A stretch of DNA of 64,000 nt from positions 62,001 to 126,000 of the forward strand of contig WIXG01000042.1 of NCBI GenBank assembly GCA_009869945.1. The letters are read 5' to 3'. The stretch comes from Mesaphorura yosii (taxonomy: Eukaryota > Arthropoda > Collembola > Poduromorpha > Tullbergiidae). Of the stretch, positions 22,178 through 33,484 are shown piece after piece; positions within the stretch are counted from its first letter, which is position 1; each line of letters starts with the position of its first letter. Made by a program: the position numbers and the translations under genes. The notes under the pieces are model-generated. The model was given only the letters and a program-made list of their open reading frames with translations, did no database searches and had not been told where the DNA came from.

Positions 22178-23190
22178 GCAAGTCCGGATCTATTAGCTAG
22201 CTTAGACGCTTTTTCAATTACAAACACGAGTGACAAACAGTTTCGGCCACTGCTTCACATACACTGTAGATTCTGTTTCTCGTCGTTCCACAAATCATAC
22301 ATGGTTATTTATAAATTATGGTGATATAAAATTTATTTTACAACAAACAGCGATAGAAGGATGGTAGATTGATCACATTTCGATAGAGTCATGTCGTCGG
22401 CCATGCCTTCATGTTAGGTTTCTTTCATGGAATCTCAGAAATCTAACATCTAAATTTTAGTTGTACATATCTCACGTTTGAGCATGCTGCATGCATGCAT
22501 GTACTGAAAGTTCTTGATTGCAACAATGTAGTGGTTTCACCACGTGTGTGGAAGAGTTTGTAAGGCAAGGAAATTAAGTAAGATTCACAATAAGGATAAA
22601 AGTTACACTAATGCTACCTGTATCGAATCTACGATGATTTCTAGTCCTTACATACTTATTTCAGCTTGGATTATAAGCTATATCTTAATTTCTTTTAATT
22701 GCTCATCTCATTCTGTATAATTAACGAAGTTCAGTTCGTTGAGTGTACGCAGAAGTAAAACTTGTGTTAATTTGAGCGTGAACATGTAGGTAAGTGATCA
22801 CAGAGTTAATTCTAAAACAAATATGACTGATATGAGGGAATGGAGAGTGTTTATCGTAGATTAGGTATTCAGGAGTTAAGTTCCCAAAAAGGAGTGTAGA
22901 AGCCGCTTTCCCATGAATGAAAAATGAGTTAAAGTGGTTGATGATATGCTATATTGTAAGAGTATAAAATTCTATGAAATAAATTTATAATAAATTATTT
23001 TAAAAAATTATCTTTTATTGCTTCATTATTGCATTGGTCATTGCATAAGGTTTCAGACACTTTCAGCTTACAGCGAATCGAGTTCGATCGAAAGGCCAGC
23101 AAAATCTCAAAATAAAAGGTGAGCAATTTTAAAGCAGTCAGTCTTAAAAGGAATTTTCATTGGATACAAATAATTTATTAATGGTTGCGC
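22178..23190. other. 3' region of UBE2V, converging on Orai C
   Basis: AT-rich, with the UBE2V poly(A) candidates at 22978-22994 and the Orai C poly(A) signal on the minus strand at 23174-23179, only 12 bases beyond its stop. No gene seen. Confidence 0.4.
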
Positions 23191-24132
23191 CTAGACGGTC
23201 TGAACTTCGATCGTGGACACTGACCGCAAGGAAGCCTGATTTGACGACGAAGGTGTTTGAGATGTCTGCGTAGTCCGCCTCCCGACTCCAACCATTGACT
23301 CTGTGTCCCTTTCCAACTGTTCTCGCATCATTTCCAGCTCTTCATACTTCTTGCTGCTGATTGCATACTGGTGCTTCACAATTTTTCGATAAAATACGAT
23401 ACCAAAAATGAGAATTATGAAAAGAATAGGCGACATTATAATGGTGGCACAAATTGCTGCTGCGCGTGAAAAATAGGCAAACTTGATCCAACACATTAGA
23501 ATCACGTCCAGTGTGAATAGAAAGATTGACACTGTATTCGTCAAGACCCAGCACAGATCGATGAGGCGAATCATATTATCGTGTGGCGACTGATTAACTT
23601 GACTGACCAGGGCCATCTTCGCAACGGAAACGATGTGCGGCAGAATGCAGGTAGAGATCATCACAGCAAGCATAGAAGTCGAAACAAGAAAAGCTGGACA
23701 AAAAGGCGTGGTCAAATTAGCAAACGTTACACAAATCTCTCAATATCATAATTAATCATATGCTACTCACCTGTAGTAATTACGAATGCGGTCAATAAAT
23801 ACTCATTTGCATCTGCGTCATTGATCTGAAGCTCAACTGTGACAACCTGCGCCACGACAGACAGCATGGTAACGTTAGACAAACCCCAGCAGCAGCAACA
23901 ACTTTCTTGACTGCTTGACAGGCTCGGATATTGGATTGAAGGTACAACTTACGATTGCAAAGGCGCTCATAATTTCCGCCATTTCCACACAATTGGACAG
24001 CTTGGACTTGCTCAGATGAAGACGCCGCCATGCCAAATGCTCTGGGGAATGAGGATCATCTGCCTTGTGGTCAACACTGGCACGGCTCTGTGTGCTGAAG
24101 CTTTCTCTGCTTTCAAATGTAACTCGCCCCAT
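23191..24132 (-). CDS. Orai calcium release-activated channel, paralogue C
   Basis: Exons: 23953-24132 (ATG at 24130-24132), 23771-23846, 23191-23693; 252 residues. It shares the phase-0 intron after position 101 with A and B, and has one extra phase-1 intron at the start of TM2. The pre-pore helix reads LSKSKLSNCVEMAEIMSAFAI, then VVTVELQIND. By alignment to human Orai1, Glu106 and Phe99 are kept. Arg91 is Glu, Lys87 is Ser, Gly98 is Ala, Leu95 is Ile and Glu190 is Asp (FTLDVILMCWIKF). TM2 reads STSMLAVMISTCILPHIVSV. A C-terminal coiled coil (SSKKYEELEMMREQLERD) resembles that of A and ends in a Ser/Thr-rich tail. It is separated from Orai B by the UBE2V gene. Confidence 0.85.
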
Positions 24133-25890
24133 TCCGCCAAGCCTCAGTGCAAGAGCTTTTTAATTGCCCTCCAGCTAAAGTTGAGCTTCCAAAGTGGTTA
24201 AGGATCTAAGCATTTCCTAACACTGACAATGACTTTTGCTTTTCGGTGCACAGAGAAAAAGAAGTGTTGGGTATAATCATTCGATTAAGCAAACACCTCT
24301 GCCGCAAGTAAATCCAGTCTTCAGTCAGCCGCTTTGCAACCGTACAATCGAACCGTGGACCTCGTGTTTGCAAAATCCGTCACCGTTTAGTGATTTCTCA
24401 CCTATCGATATCACTAACTACATTTTATGCTCTGGTGTATCAGAGCTCCTGTAATCCTATCACACAAACATGATAGCAAAATGGAGATAACCTTTCTGGC
24501 CTTCTCTTGTTTGCAATGCGCAGGGTTAGCAGTCGTATATTTACAAACACAGGCCTGGCCAGGTTCTGCTTTGCTAATAAGCGGTTACTTGGTTTAAGTT
24601 AAGCTTATTAGTGTCACCCCTTCGCTAATAGTGAGCGAAGGTTGAAGATGAAACATCATTCCATGCAGTAAGATTCCTCGTGCTGGTACCGCATCTAATT
24701 AACTACGTACTTTACTTCGTTGAACGAATCCATCTCAATTGATAATTTTGATAAGCTCTAACTAATACGTTCTTGAGTGACGCCCTGCCGCTCATCGCTG
24801 TTGTTCCTCGTGCTGTCTTCTCCTGTAATGCAGCTAGACGTGCGACCAATTAACGGAGTAAGAAAACGAGATCAGAATATGGAATTTATTTCTTCATTGC
24901 CAGCTGAGGATTTTGAAGGAAACTTGAGTCACGAAACCATTATTCGTAACCTTTGAATACTTTGAAGTTTGAAGACAGAATCAATTCGGATATTCGATGT
25001 AGCACTCAAATCTAATTCGGCATTTCATCCATATTCGATTCAGTAATCGGCAAGATTGGCAAAATGGCAAATACGTTTTAAGAAACATTCATGACCATGC
25101 ATTCACATCAGTAAAATACGCACAAGCACGTGATTTGATCCATGGCCGAGTAAATTCATTACAGGACGCTTAAATCATAAAGTTGTCTCTTCCTTTTATC
25201 CTTTCTTAACACGTTTCAATTGATACCTCATTAATCGGTCACGTAGGCAATTTACTTAGTACTACGGCGTCATACGCGATACACTGCATGGTGATAAATG
25301 TATGGGTGAGCTACACGTTTAGATCCTTTATTGCAGTTAAGATATAATTGCAATTTGTCTCATCCACTCTTTAAATTCATTTGAGCAAAGTCGCTGATGC
25401 AAGACAGTTCATGTTTGCTATATGTCATTAGTTCGCACGAGATCGGACTAAAATAGGGCTTAATTGGGTAATTTTCCGCGTGACCGCGTGACTCAATGTA
25501 ATTTATTACAACAAATACCATTATTGTAATGGATCACCGAATCATTACATTACACCATGCCGTTATTAAGACGTTTTCTGCTGGTCGTTGTAATTTATTC
25601 GTAAACAGTCGTTTTCGTTGTATAGACTTGTGACCGGACATGCCACACGTGAAACAAACACACGCTGCTGCTGGACATTTGGTTGATTATTCGGGACTAT
25701 GAAATAATGCACAAATGCAATTTAAGAATTGATTAGCAATTAGAGTTTCTCATTTGCAGTTACGACCAGACGTCATGCCATGCCTCTTGGCTAAGAAGAC
25801 GGGTCTAGTTTTAATCTCTGCCTAAAGTCGACGATTGGAAGTTGACGCGAGAAAACATTGAAGGGATAACCTCTGACTGGAGCAACAACG
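24133..25890. other. Gene-free stretch upstream of the gustatory receptor
   Basis: About 1.75 kb between the divergent Orai C and gustatory-receptor genes. A short perfect hairpin (CTTCGCT...AGCGAAG, near 24621-24641) is the only structure noted. No coding sequence recognised. Confidence 0.35.
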
Positions 25891-27417
25891 ATGGCTCCTT
25901 GTATGCTGACCGTCTTGAAGCCAGTGATTCTCGTGAATCAGTTTATTGGCGTTTGCCCACACGACATGCAAGATGGAACGCTGGTCTTCAGCTGCAAATC
26001 ACCGCGTTTCTTCAAAACCCTCTTCACTCTGATCATTCTGACCATCTACTTTCTCTTCACATGCTTTCAATTCGGAAAATCTGTGCACAACGACCGGTCG
26101 ATGGTCGAACACACTGTGCTGGCGATTTGGATCATTTCTACTTTGATTCCGATTGCGATACTGTGCGTCACATTCTGCAAACGGCATCAATTCACACACT
26201 TCTTTCTCGAGTTGATCCGAATGAAGCAGCATCTGAAGGGAATTGAAAACTGCTTTCAAGTGGCTTACCACGCCTGGAAATTCTACGCATTCTTCATGTT
26301 TCTGGCACTGCTTTCATCTGTCCTCACATTCTATGAAGCGTGGCTCTTCCCCATGGCCGCTCCACACTTCTTGAGTTATTACGACGCTTCATCAGGACCG
26401 CCTCCAAAAAACTGGGTTATCATGAACTGCATTTTCCAAACTTACATCAAGTTCATATCGCACTGCGCCTGCGCAATGATCGAAGTGCTTTGTGCCGCCC
26501 TTTCTGGATCAACAGTCAACAAGATCATGAAGATCAAAATGGAGATGAAGCTTGCGACAGATATTTGTCTCACTGCGGAGGTCCAGACGCATGACAAGAA
26601 ATATGGATACTCTGAAACTGGAAGAAAAAGTGTGGATGAATTGAATAAAATTCTGGTGGATAACAATGCAAACGTTGATAGTGGTGCCAATGGACTGCCA
26701 AACTACAACAATTTGATTACCAAAGATCTCGGTTTGTACACTGAATGCGGACGAAAACCTAACGTTGGAGCACTCGATATGTCTGCATACAATGTTGAAC
26801 CTGGAAAACAAGAAAGTGGCAATTCGGCAACTCCAATTCTTGTGGCGATTCAAAAATTCAACTTTATCGCCAAGAAACAGCACCTGATCAATTGCATCTT
26901 TGGATCACTCCTTGCTCTGAACATAGCGTGGCTCGTTTTCAACGTCTGTTTGCTGTGGTTCATCCAAATCCGCTGCTTCAGCGCTCGTTCCGGAGTATTT
27001 AACAATGCAAACTCTGCTGCTACTGCTTTTCCATTGACCACGAATGAGACCGACCTGACCTCAGAGCAGGACTTTTTCAGGAATGCAGGTGTTGAGAACC
27101 ATGGGCTGATCACGGTCAGCTCGTGTATTTCGATCTCGGTTGTCATTTATACTCTCCGTCTCATCATACTCCTCGTGAGTCTGGGAAATGTGCAGGAAGA
27201 GTCAAAGCATTTCGATTCGGAGATCAACAACACACTCATGAAAATAAAGCAGCAGCCTGTGGGAATGGAGATGCATTTGATCCTCGTGCATCTGATGGGC
27301 AACCAAATTAACCCTGTCTCGTTTTCTGCTGGTGGGTTCTTCGTATTTAGTCGAGGAACAATCCTCTACGTGTTTAGTATTGTAACCACTTACGTTGTAT
27401 TCCTTCTTCAAGCTTAA
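25891..27417 (+). CDS. Gustatory receptor-like chemoreceptor (Gr), intronless
   Basis: Predicted seven-helix ligand-gated ion channel of the arthropod chemoreceptor superfamily, with intracellular N terminus, expected in sensory neurons. Single exon of 508 residues from ATG 25891. It starts with the typical LKPVILVNQFIGVCPHDM segment. The hydrophobic helices are TLFTLIILTIYFLFTCF, VLAIWIISTLIPIAILCV, FYAFFMFLALLSSVLTF and the segment around FISHCACAMIEVLCAAL. A long intracellular loop (about residues 225-320) follows, then NCIFGSLLALNIAWLVF and ISISVVIYTLRLIILLVS. The C-terminal helix holds the family motif TYhhhhLQ (here TTYVVFLLQA). The long loop before helix five and the lack of introns are unusual. 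Poly(A) signal: 27495-27500. The ligand cannot be inferred. Confidence 0.75.
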   Translation: MAPCMLTVLKPVILVNQFIGVCPHDMQDGTLVFSCKSPRFFKTLFTLIILTIYFLFTCFQFGKSVHNDRSMVEHTVLAIWIISTLIPIAILCVTFCKRHQFTHFFLELIRMKQHLKGIENCFQVAYHAWKFYAFFMFLALLSSVLTFYEAWLFPMAAPHFLSYYDASSGPPPKNWVIMNCIFQTYIKFISHCACAMIEVLCAALSGSTVNKIMKIKMEMKLATDICLTAEVQTHDKKYGYSETGRKSVDELNKILVDNNANVDSGANGLPNYNNLITKDLGLYTECGRKPNVGALDMSAYNVEPGKQESGNSATPILVAIQKFNFIAKKQHLINCIFGSLLALNIAWLVFNVCLLWFIQIRCFSARSGVFNNANSAATAFPLTTNETDLTSEQDFFRNAGVENHGLITVSSCISISVVIYTLRLIILLVSLGNVQEESKHFDSEINNTLMKIKQQPVGMEMHLILVHLMGNQINPVSFSAGGFFVFSRGTILYVFSIVTTYVVFLLQA

Positions 27418-27860
27418 TGACTAACTCTATAAAGCAATGTGGGAGTACGAATATGGAGTATTTGCTCCAGTAGTATTTAGACCAGACTAATGAAAATAAA
27501 ATGTTTGCAATGATGAAAACAAGATGTTTGTATCAATTTTTCGTCTACGCTCGTGTGCGAGAATTTCACTGGGTTTTGAGATAAGAAGGAATGGATGTCA
27601 ATGTCACATGCGGTCAGCAGTTTTCAAAATTGTGTGAAACGAGTTCCGAATTTGTGTATGACAAGTGCTTGTACTAATGGTGATAACCAGCCGTAAGTGG
27701 CACTGTCAACTGTCACTTGACTCTTGGATTAACGGTGTTTTTCCCCACTTCAGTTTGCAAGAAGGTATAATGACGACTTTACGAACAATAGATTCAGTTG
27801 CCATTTGGCAGAAACTGCAACGTTTTAATTGCTGACACTGCTTCGTGATATTTTCCCACA
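27418..27860. other. 3' end of the receptor gene and upstream of carboxypeptidase 1
   Basis: Contains the receptor poly(A) signal at 27495-27500. A weak TATA-like TATAATG lies near 27766, about 95 bases before the carboxypeptidase start. Nothing else seen. Confidence 0.35.
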
Positions 27861-29817
27861 ATGAAGGTGCTATTGGGGATAAGGGTGGTGTTATGTTTCG
27901 CCTTTGTCTTGGGATCTTCTGCGAATGATGTCGGTGTCCAACGATTTGACGGGTAAAAATGTCAGGGCGTTAGTTAAAATGTCAATTTTTCTATCCATTG
28001 TTTTGCTTACAGGTTCAAAGTCGCCAGAGTTCAAGCAAAGACAATGCAACAGTATGAACTTCTGGTAGATCTGGCCACAAACGAACGACAATTGGATTTC
28101 TGGACGGACCCTGCACTCAATGACTTCACTGACATCATGGTCAGTGAAAGACATTATCCAGAATTGGAAGCATATTTGCAAGAGAATGGAGTTGAGTCCA
28201 GCATCTTGATCCCCGACGTACAAAGGTTCTTGCTACACCTATCCGATCCGATAAACATATAGTGCACACGGCATTTCTTTATTTGGTGCGAATATTTTGA
28301 CAGGATTATAGACGAGCAGAAAGCGCAAGCAGAAGCCGAATGGGCTGAGACTTTAGACACAAGGGCAATGAATTGGACCTCATACCAAACACTTAATACA
28401 GTAAGAAAACTCGCGTGGCCCATTGATATGAATGATATGAGTACTTTCTAACCAAATTCTTCTACATTGAGCAGATTTTCGAATGGATTGAACAGTTGGG
28501 CGTTGAGTACCCGAATCTAACGACAATCATTGACTTTGGGCGTTCAACTGAAGGCCGCGCGATGAAAGCCATCAAGATCTCGACAGGTGGACCAAACAAG
28601 ATTGGATTTTGGATTGACGCGAGTAAGTACTTGCAACTGATGAGTTAAGCTTGAAGGACTGCCGGTATCAATCTAATGGAATTCCGATGTTGTAAATTAG
28701 CCATTCATGCACGAGAATGGATTGCAACTTCGACTGCGACATACATCATCAACGAATTGGTCACAAAATCCAACTTGTACCAGGACATTCTTTCAGTTCT
28801 CGATTTCTACATCGTGCCTGTTGTTAATCCCGACGGTTACTCGTACACGCACACCACAAATCGCATGTGGAGAAAGACCAGATCAAATCATGACTCTCCG
28901 CTCGGTTGTTTAGGTAAACTGGTCATGGCACAGCAAAAAACCACTCTACTAGAGTAAATAGCTTCTCATCTTTCTTCTGTCAGGCGTTGATGCGAATCGT
29001 AATTTTGGGTTTGGTTTCGGCGGACCTGGAAGCAGCAATGATAAATGCGATGACACATATCGAGGTACATTAACGCATTGAGTGTCAGGTTACACAGATC
29101 GAATCTTGATTTATGTACATTTTAGGACCCTACGCATTTTCTGAGCCTGAAGCTGAAGCAGTTAAAAATCTTGTCAATTCACTAAACACTACCGCCAACT
29201 GGCAAACATCCATCACACTTCACAGCTACTCACAGGTACATTTCATCCGAGCACCAGGATTCATATTTGGCCAGAACTTTCAAGAAGTATAAATTGCTCC
29301 TCTCATTTTTGTAGCTTTTTATGACTCCGTGGGGCTATACCACAGACGTGCCAGATGATTATCCTGAACTGGTAAGTAGTATTGCTGGTATCAAAATAAC
29401 ATTCATGGCTCTGTTGACAAGCGCGTGCAAACTCGCTCACTTCACACCGTCTCATTTACTCGTTGACAGATGAGAGTCGCGGATCTCGCAGTCGCCACGC
29501 TGACCTCCATGTATGGGACGAGATACGTAACAGGAAGTTCTGCAAATGTTTTATGTAAGTTTCCCGCATGAGATTACCGACGTGAAGTACGCCCCGTTTA
29601 GGAAGAATTAAAAAAATTACTTCTTTCAGATCACTCATCTGGGAGCAGTCGTGACTGGGCGAAAGGTGAGGGCGGATTCAAGTACGTCTACACAATTGAG
29701 CTGCGTGACACTGGAACTTACGGCTTTCTACTGCCAGCGTCGCAAATTCTTCCGACGGCCCAGGAGACTTGGGCGGCTTTACAAGTTGTTGCCAGAAACC
29801 ATTTGCAACAGAATTAA
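27861..29817 (+). CDS. Secreted zinc carboxypeptidase, M14A family, copy 1
   Basis: Digestive-type metallocarboxypeptidase made as a secreted zymogen. Exons: 27861-27952, 28013-28225, 28304-28400, 28475-28622, 28701-28913, 28984-29064, 29126-29235, 29315-29371, 29470-29554, 29630-29817; 427 residues. Signal peptide ([20 protein letters not shown]), an activation peptide of about 90 residues, then the catalytic domain. In bovine CPA numbering, the zinc ligands His69/Glu72 are in HAREW and His196 is in LHSYSQ. The substrate residues Asn144-Arg145 (GVDANRNFG), Tyr248 (VLYHSSG) and the catalytic Glu270 ([11 protein letters not shown]) are all present. The specificity residue 255 is Arg (SSRDW), which in CPO-type enzymes goes with acidic C-terminal substrates. 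It is followed by a tandem paralogue 523 bases downstream. Confidence 0.93.
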
Positions 29818-30340
29818 AGAGTACTACATCAGCGACGAAGAAAATGAACCGGGCATGAACTTCAAGAATTTCAGCAGAATAAAATGCGAATTAAATTCTG
29901 ATTTTTGTGCTCGTGTCATGAATTTATTAAAACTTGAACGATTGCTAATCAGTGAATGGCATCACACGTATTTTCCAAAAGTTCAAGACTGGGAGTTAAC
30001 AACAAGCGAGGATTAGTTCAGTGAAGTCAAGAATGAATGATAAACCTCCACTTCAATTCACAATTCTACAGTAAAGGATAGGCGGCGAGAGTTCAATTAT
30101 CCGGATTATTGCTGCGCATTGTTATTCTGACGAAGAGCAAGCCCACACGATTCGTGTCAATGTCACTGCTCTCTCATTAACGTCAAGGGGTTAGATAAGA
30201 GGCCAAATGGATAAATCTGCAAATATTTATAAAAGGGGAACACCATCTTTGTAGCAAATATTCAATCCAAATCGACTCCATTGTGCAAATAACGCTGACA
30301 CTATTTTACTTCGAATCTACCATATTACAGCTGTAATAAA
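29818..30340. other. Spacer between the two carboxypeptidase genes
   Basis: Contains a poly(A) signal for copy 1 at about 29878 and the TATA box of copy 2. No other gene. Confidence 0.45.
30228..30235 (+). promoter_or_regulatory. TATA box of carboxypeptidase copy 2
   Basis: TATAAAAG lies 113 bases upstream of the start codon at 30341, in the position expected for the core promoter of a strongly expressed digestive gene. Based on consensus and spacing. Confidence 0.6.
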
Positions 30341-32237
30341 ATGGGTGGCTCTCTATTTTTGAGCCTTGTCCTATTGTTTGGAGTTTCATCCTCGTCTTCT
30401 GCAAGAATTGGCGTCCAACGATATGACGGGTAAGCTGCAAAAATGAAAATGTTTCGTAATTGCAACAAGAATCGTGATGAGGAGTGTTTCGCTATTCAAT
30501 TTCAGTTCTACGGTGCTGCGAGTTCAGGCAACCACCATGCAACAATATGAAGTACTGCTGGACTTGGCCAACAATGACCGGCAACTTGACTTCTGGACGG
30601 ATCCAGCGCTCAACGATTTCACGGACATCATGGTCAGTCAAGCACATTTGCAAGAACTTCAGAATTACTTCAGGGCCAATGGCATCTCATTCAACGTTCA
30701 AATCTCCGACGTTCAAAAGTAAGCGAAAAAGCATATTTAGCAAAGCTTACCTAAAGATACATGTCGGCTCTTGTTTCTTATTGCAGGATAATCGACGAAC
30801 AGAAAGGTGAAAGGTCCAGCACAAAAGATATGAATTGGTCGAATTACCAAACAATTGACACGGTAATTGACAACCGACAACTAATTTTGTGTCTAATACG
30901 CTTCATTATGAGTTTCATTTTCAATATTCACAGATTTTTGAATGGCTCGAAGGCCTCAGAGCTCAGTATCCCGGGCTCGTGTCACTCGTTGACATTGGGC
31001 AGTCAACCGAAGGTCGAACGATGAGAGTGGTTAAGATTTCAAACGGCAGTGGCTCTAACAAAATTGGTTTCTGGATTGACGCAAGTATGAGTTCTTTACA
31101 GCTTCTACTATTCTAGTTTTCAGGTTCGCTTCACATTCTTCACTATGAATTCGCCGTGTTGTATTGCAGCAATTCATGCACGCGAATGGGTCTCCACTTC
31201 AACCGCGACGTACATCATCAACGAACTAGTTACAAACTCAACTCGTTATCAAGATCTGCTTGGAGTTATCGACTTCTACGTCCTGCCGATTGTGAACCCT
31301 GATGGGTACTCATACGCGCACACAACCAGTCGCCTCTGGAGGAAGACCAGGTCGAATCATGGCGGCGGGTGCCTCGGTACTTGAAACAAAGCTATAATAG
31401 TTGAAATTCCTCGTTGCGAATGTTACAACAGCCACAAGCATATATAACATTAGATTCTGTTTTACACTGATATCAATTGCAGGAGTTGATGCGAACCGAA
31501 ATTTTGGGTATGAATTCGGAGGGCCAGGAAGCAGCAACGACAAATGCTCAGAGACATACAGAGGTCCAGTTGCGTACTCTGAGCCAGAAGCTGAAGCCAT
31601 CAAGAACTACATCAGCTCAATCAGCCCGACCGCAAATTGGCAAACATTCATCACTCTTCATAGTTACTCACAAGTAAATATGAACTTGCGGGCACTTTAC
31701 CTTACCCATACTTCGTTTTGGTTTGTCAATACATGAATCTGCAAATCTATAAGTTGTATTGTTTGTGGTTTTAGCTATGGATGACTCCTTGGGGTTATAC
31801 GACTGACTTACCGGCCAATTATGCTGAACTGGTGCGTAAGCTTTGTCTTGTTCATGCCACGCATTGACATAAATACTCGGTCTTACGTCACACAGAAAAG
31901 AGTTGCTGACCTCGGAGCTGCGGCGTTGACGTCTGTTTATGGGACGCGGTACACTACTGGAAGTGCTGCAAATGTTCTCTGTAAGAAGCTTGGTGCATCA
32001 CTTAGACGCGAGAGTCGAGACTAATTGCTTTTAAACTGCTCTTCAGATCATTCTTCTGGAAGCAGCAGAGATTGGGCTTTGGGATCTGGAATCTTTACTT
32101 ATGTGTACACTTTGGAGCTGCGTGACACTGGCAATTACGGCTTCTTGCTTCCACCCGCGCAAATTATCCCAACTGCCATTGAAACATGGACTGGGCTTCA
32201 GGTTGTTGCGAGAAATCATTTAGTCAAGCATAATTAA
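30341..32237 (+). CDS. Secreted zinc carboxypeptidase, M14A family, copy 2
   Basis: Tandem paralogue of the preceding gene, 419 residues. Exons: 30341-30429, 30506-30718, 30787-30862, 30934-31084, 31170-31376, 31483-31673, 31775-31831, 31896-31980, 32047-32237. Signal peptide (GGSLFLSLVLLFGVSSSSSA), activation peptide with the same QQYEVLLDLANN and [16 protein letters not shown] elements as copy 1, and a complete active site: HAREW, DANRNFG, LHSYSQ, Tyr248 with Arg255 (SSRDW), and LELRDTGNYGF. One intron present in copy 1 (29065-29125) is absent here, so two exons are fused; the remaining introns match in position and phase. It probably has the same acidic-residue preference as copy 1, judged from Arg255. 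Confidence 0.93.
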
Positions 32238-33484
32238 AAGAGAATTTCTTGCATACACGCAAATATATTGTACCAGTGCATCATAAAACTTTCCGTACAT
32301 TTTTCAGTTCTTTTGTCTTAATTCTTCACGCGATGGAATTACAGAAATTTCACGCATGTCCGGCTCCAGACATTCATTACTGCTTCAATTTATGGCCTCG
32401 GTATTCTCAGGAAATCCCTAAACGATTTGTGTCGTTTAGGCATGGTGCTCGGACGTCCATAATCTCATAATCAGCACTGTGACGCCCGACATGCCATTGT
32501 CTCGATTCATTCTCAAATTTCAGGTGCAGGCCACGTTAATATGCAAATTGCAAATACGTGTGTGTGAGGCGTGAGGCCAAAGAGCAAGTTAGGTTCAAAA
32601 AAGTTGTCTTAAAATGATGACCGCTGCAATTAATAGAGTGCTTGAGGTAAATGAATTATGAATCCTGCGTGTCTTGCATGCACTTTCCTTGTAAGTACGA
32701 AATTACGTGAGTTACGACAAATTCCGCGTCATGTTCTTGAGAAGGAAGCACGGCTCCACCCTTCTCAACAATCCTGCTTCACTCGAGGAAAACTGGAACG
32801 AATTTCGCACTGTTTACTGCGTTTGGCATTTACCTGTGTAAACAGTCAGATAGGGAAAATAATTCTGATTTTCTGATTAGCAAAATTACAAAGGGTGACT
32901 CATGAACAAAGAAATAGCAAAAAGCCCCGAAATTAGAGCTAAATGCCAAATTATGACATTGGGCTTTTATGCGATATCAATTTGTCAGTTCGCAGTGAAG
33001 TTCTTTGTAAAAAAGCGCACAGTCACAGACTTACGTCTCAGTCTCGGAAATCAGCCGAGTCAGTATAATGTAATAAGTGACGAATGACGGGAAAAAACTG
33101 GTTTCTGATTCTGATGAATAAAACTGGCCAACATGGGTACACGAGCACAGAAGAACACGAGCATCTACATGTACTTTGTACTCATGAATGTCCAGCCGCC
33201 GCAGCTGGCCCCTGCATGACGTGGATTAAATGCAGGTGTGAAGCATGAATGTATGTCAGTAGATTTGTATGTAGACTTGAGATTTTGCGAAATGCGAATT
33301 TCATCTTGATGTAATTTGCACTTTTTCTGCCTTAAAAGATTCTCAGCCAGGAGTCGCAGTCAGTAATCAGATTCAATTATCTGAACGAGCCTGGACCTTC
33401 TCATCGTCATTCTTGCAGCTTCTTTCTTCAAGAGTAGTACTTGTTTGTGTAGCAGCTTCAGGAAAGGTAGAAGATTACGAAACC
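32238..33484. other. Gene-free stretch downstream of the carboxypeptidases
   Basis: About 1.2 kb with no reading frame of coding character. It should include the 3' end of carboxypeptidase 2 and the promoter of the next gene. Confidence 0.35.

Noticed and set aside
24621..24641. Short hairpin CTTCGCT...AGCGAAG
   Set aside because: A seven-base stem is expected by chance at this scale, and no gene end is nearby.
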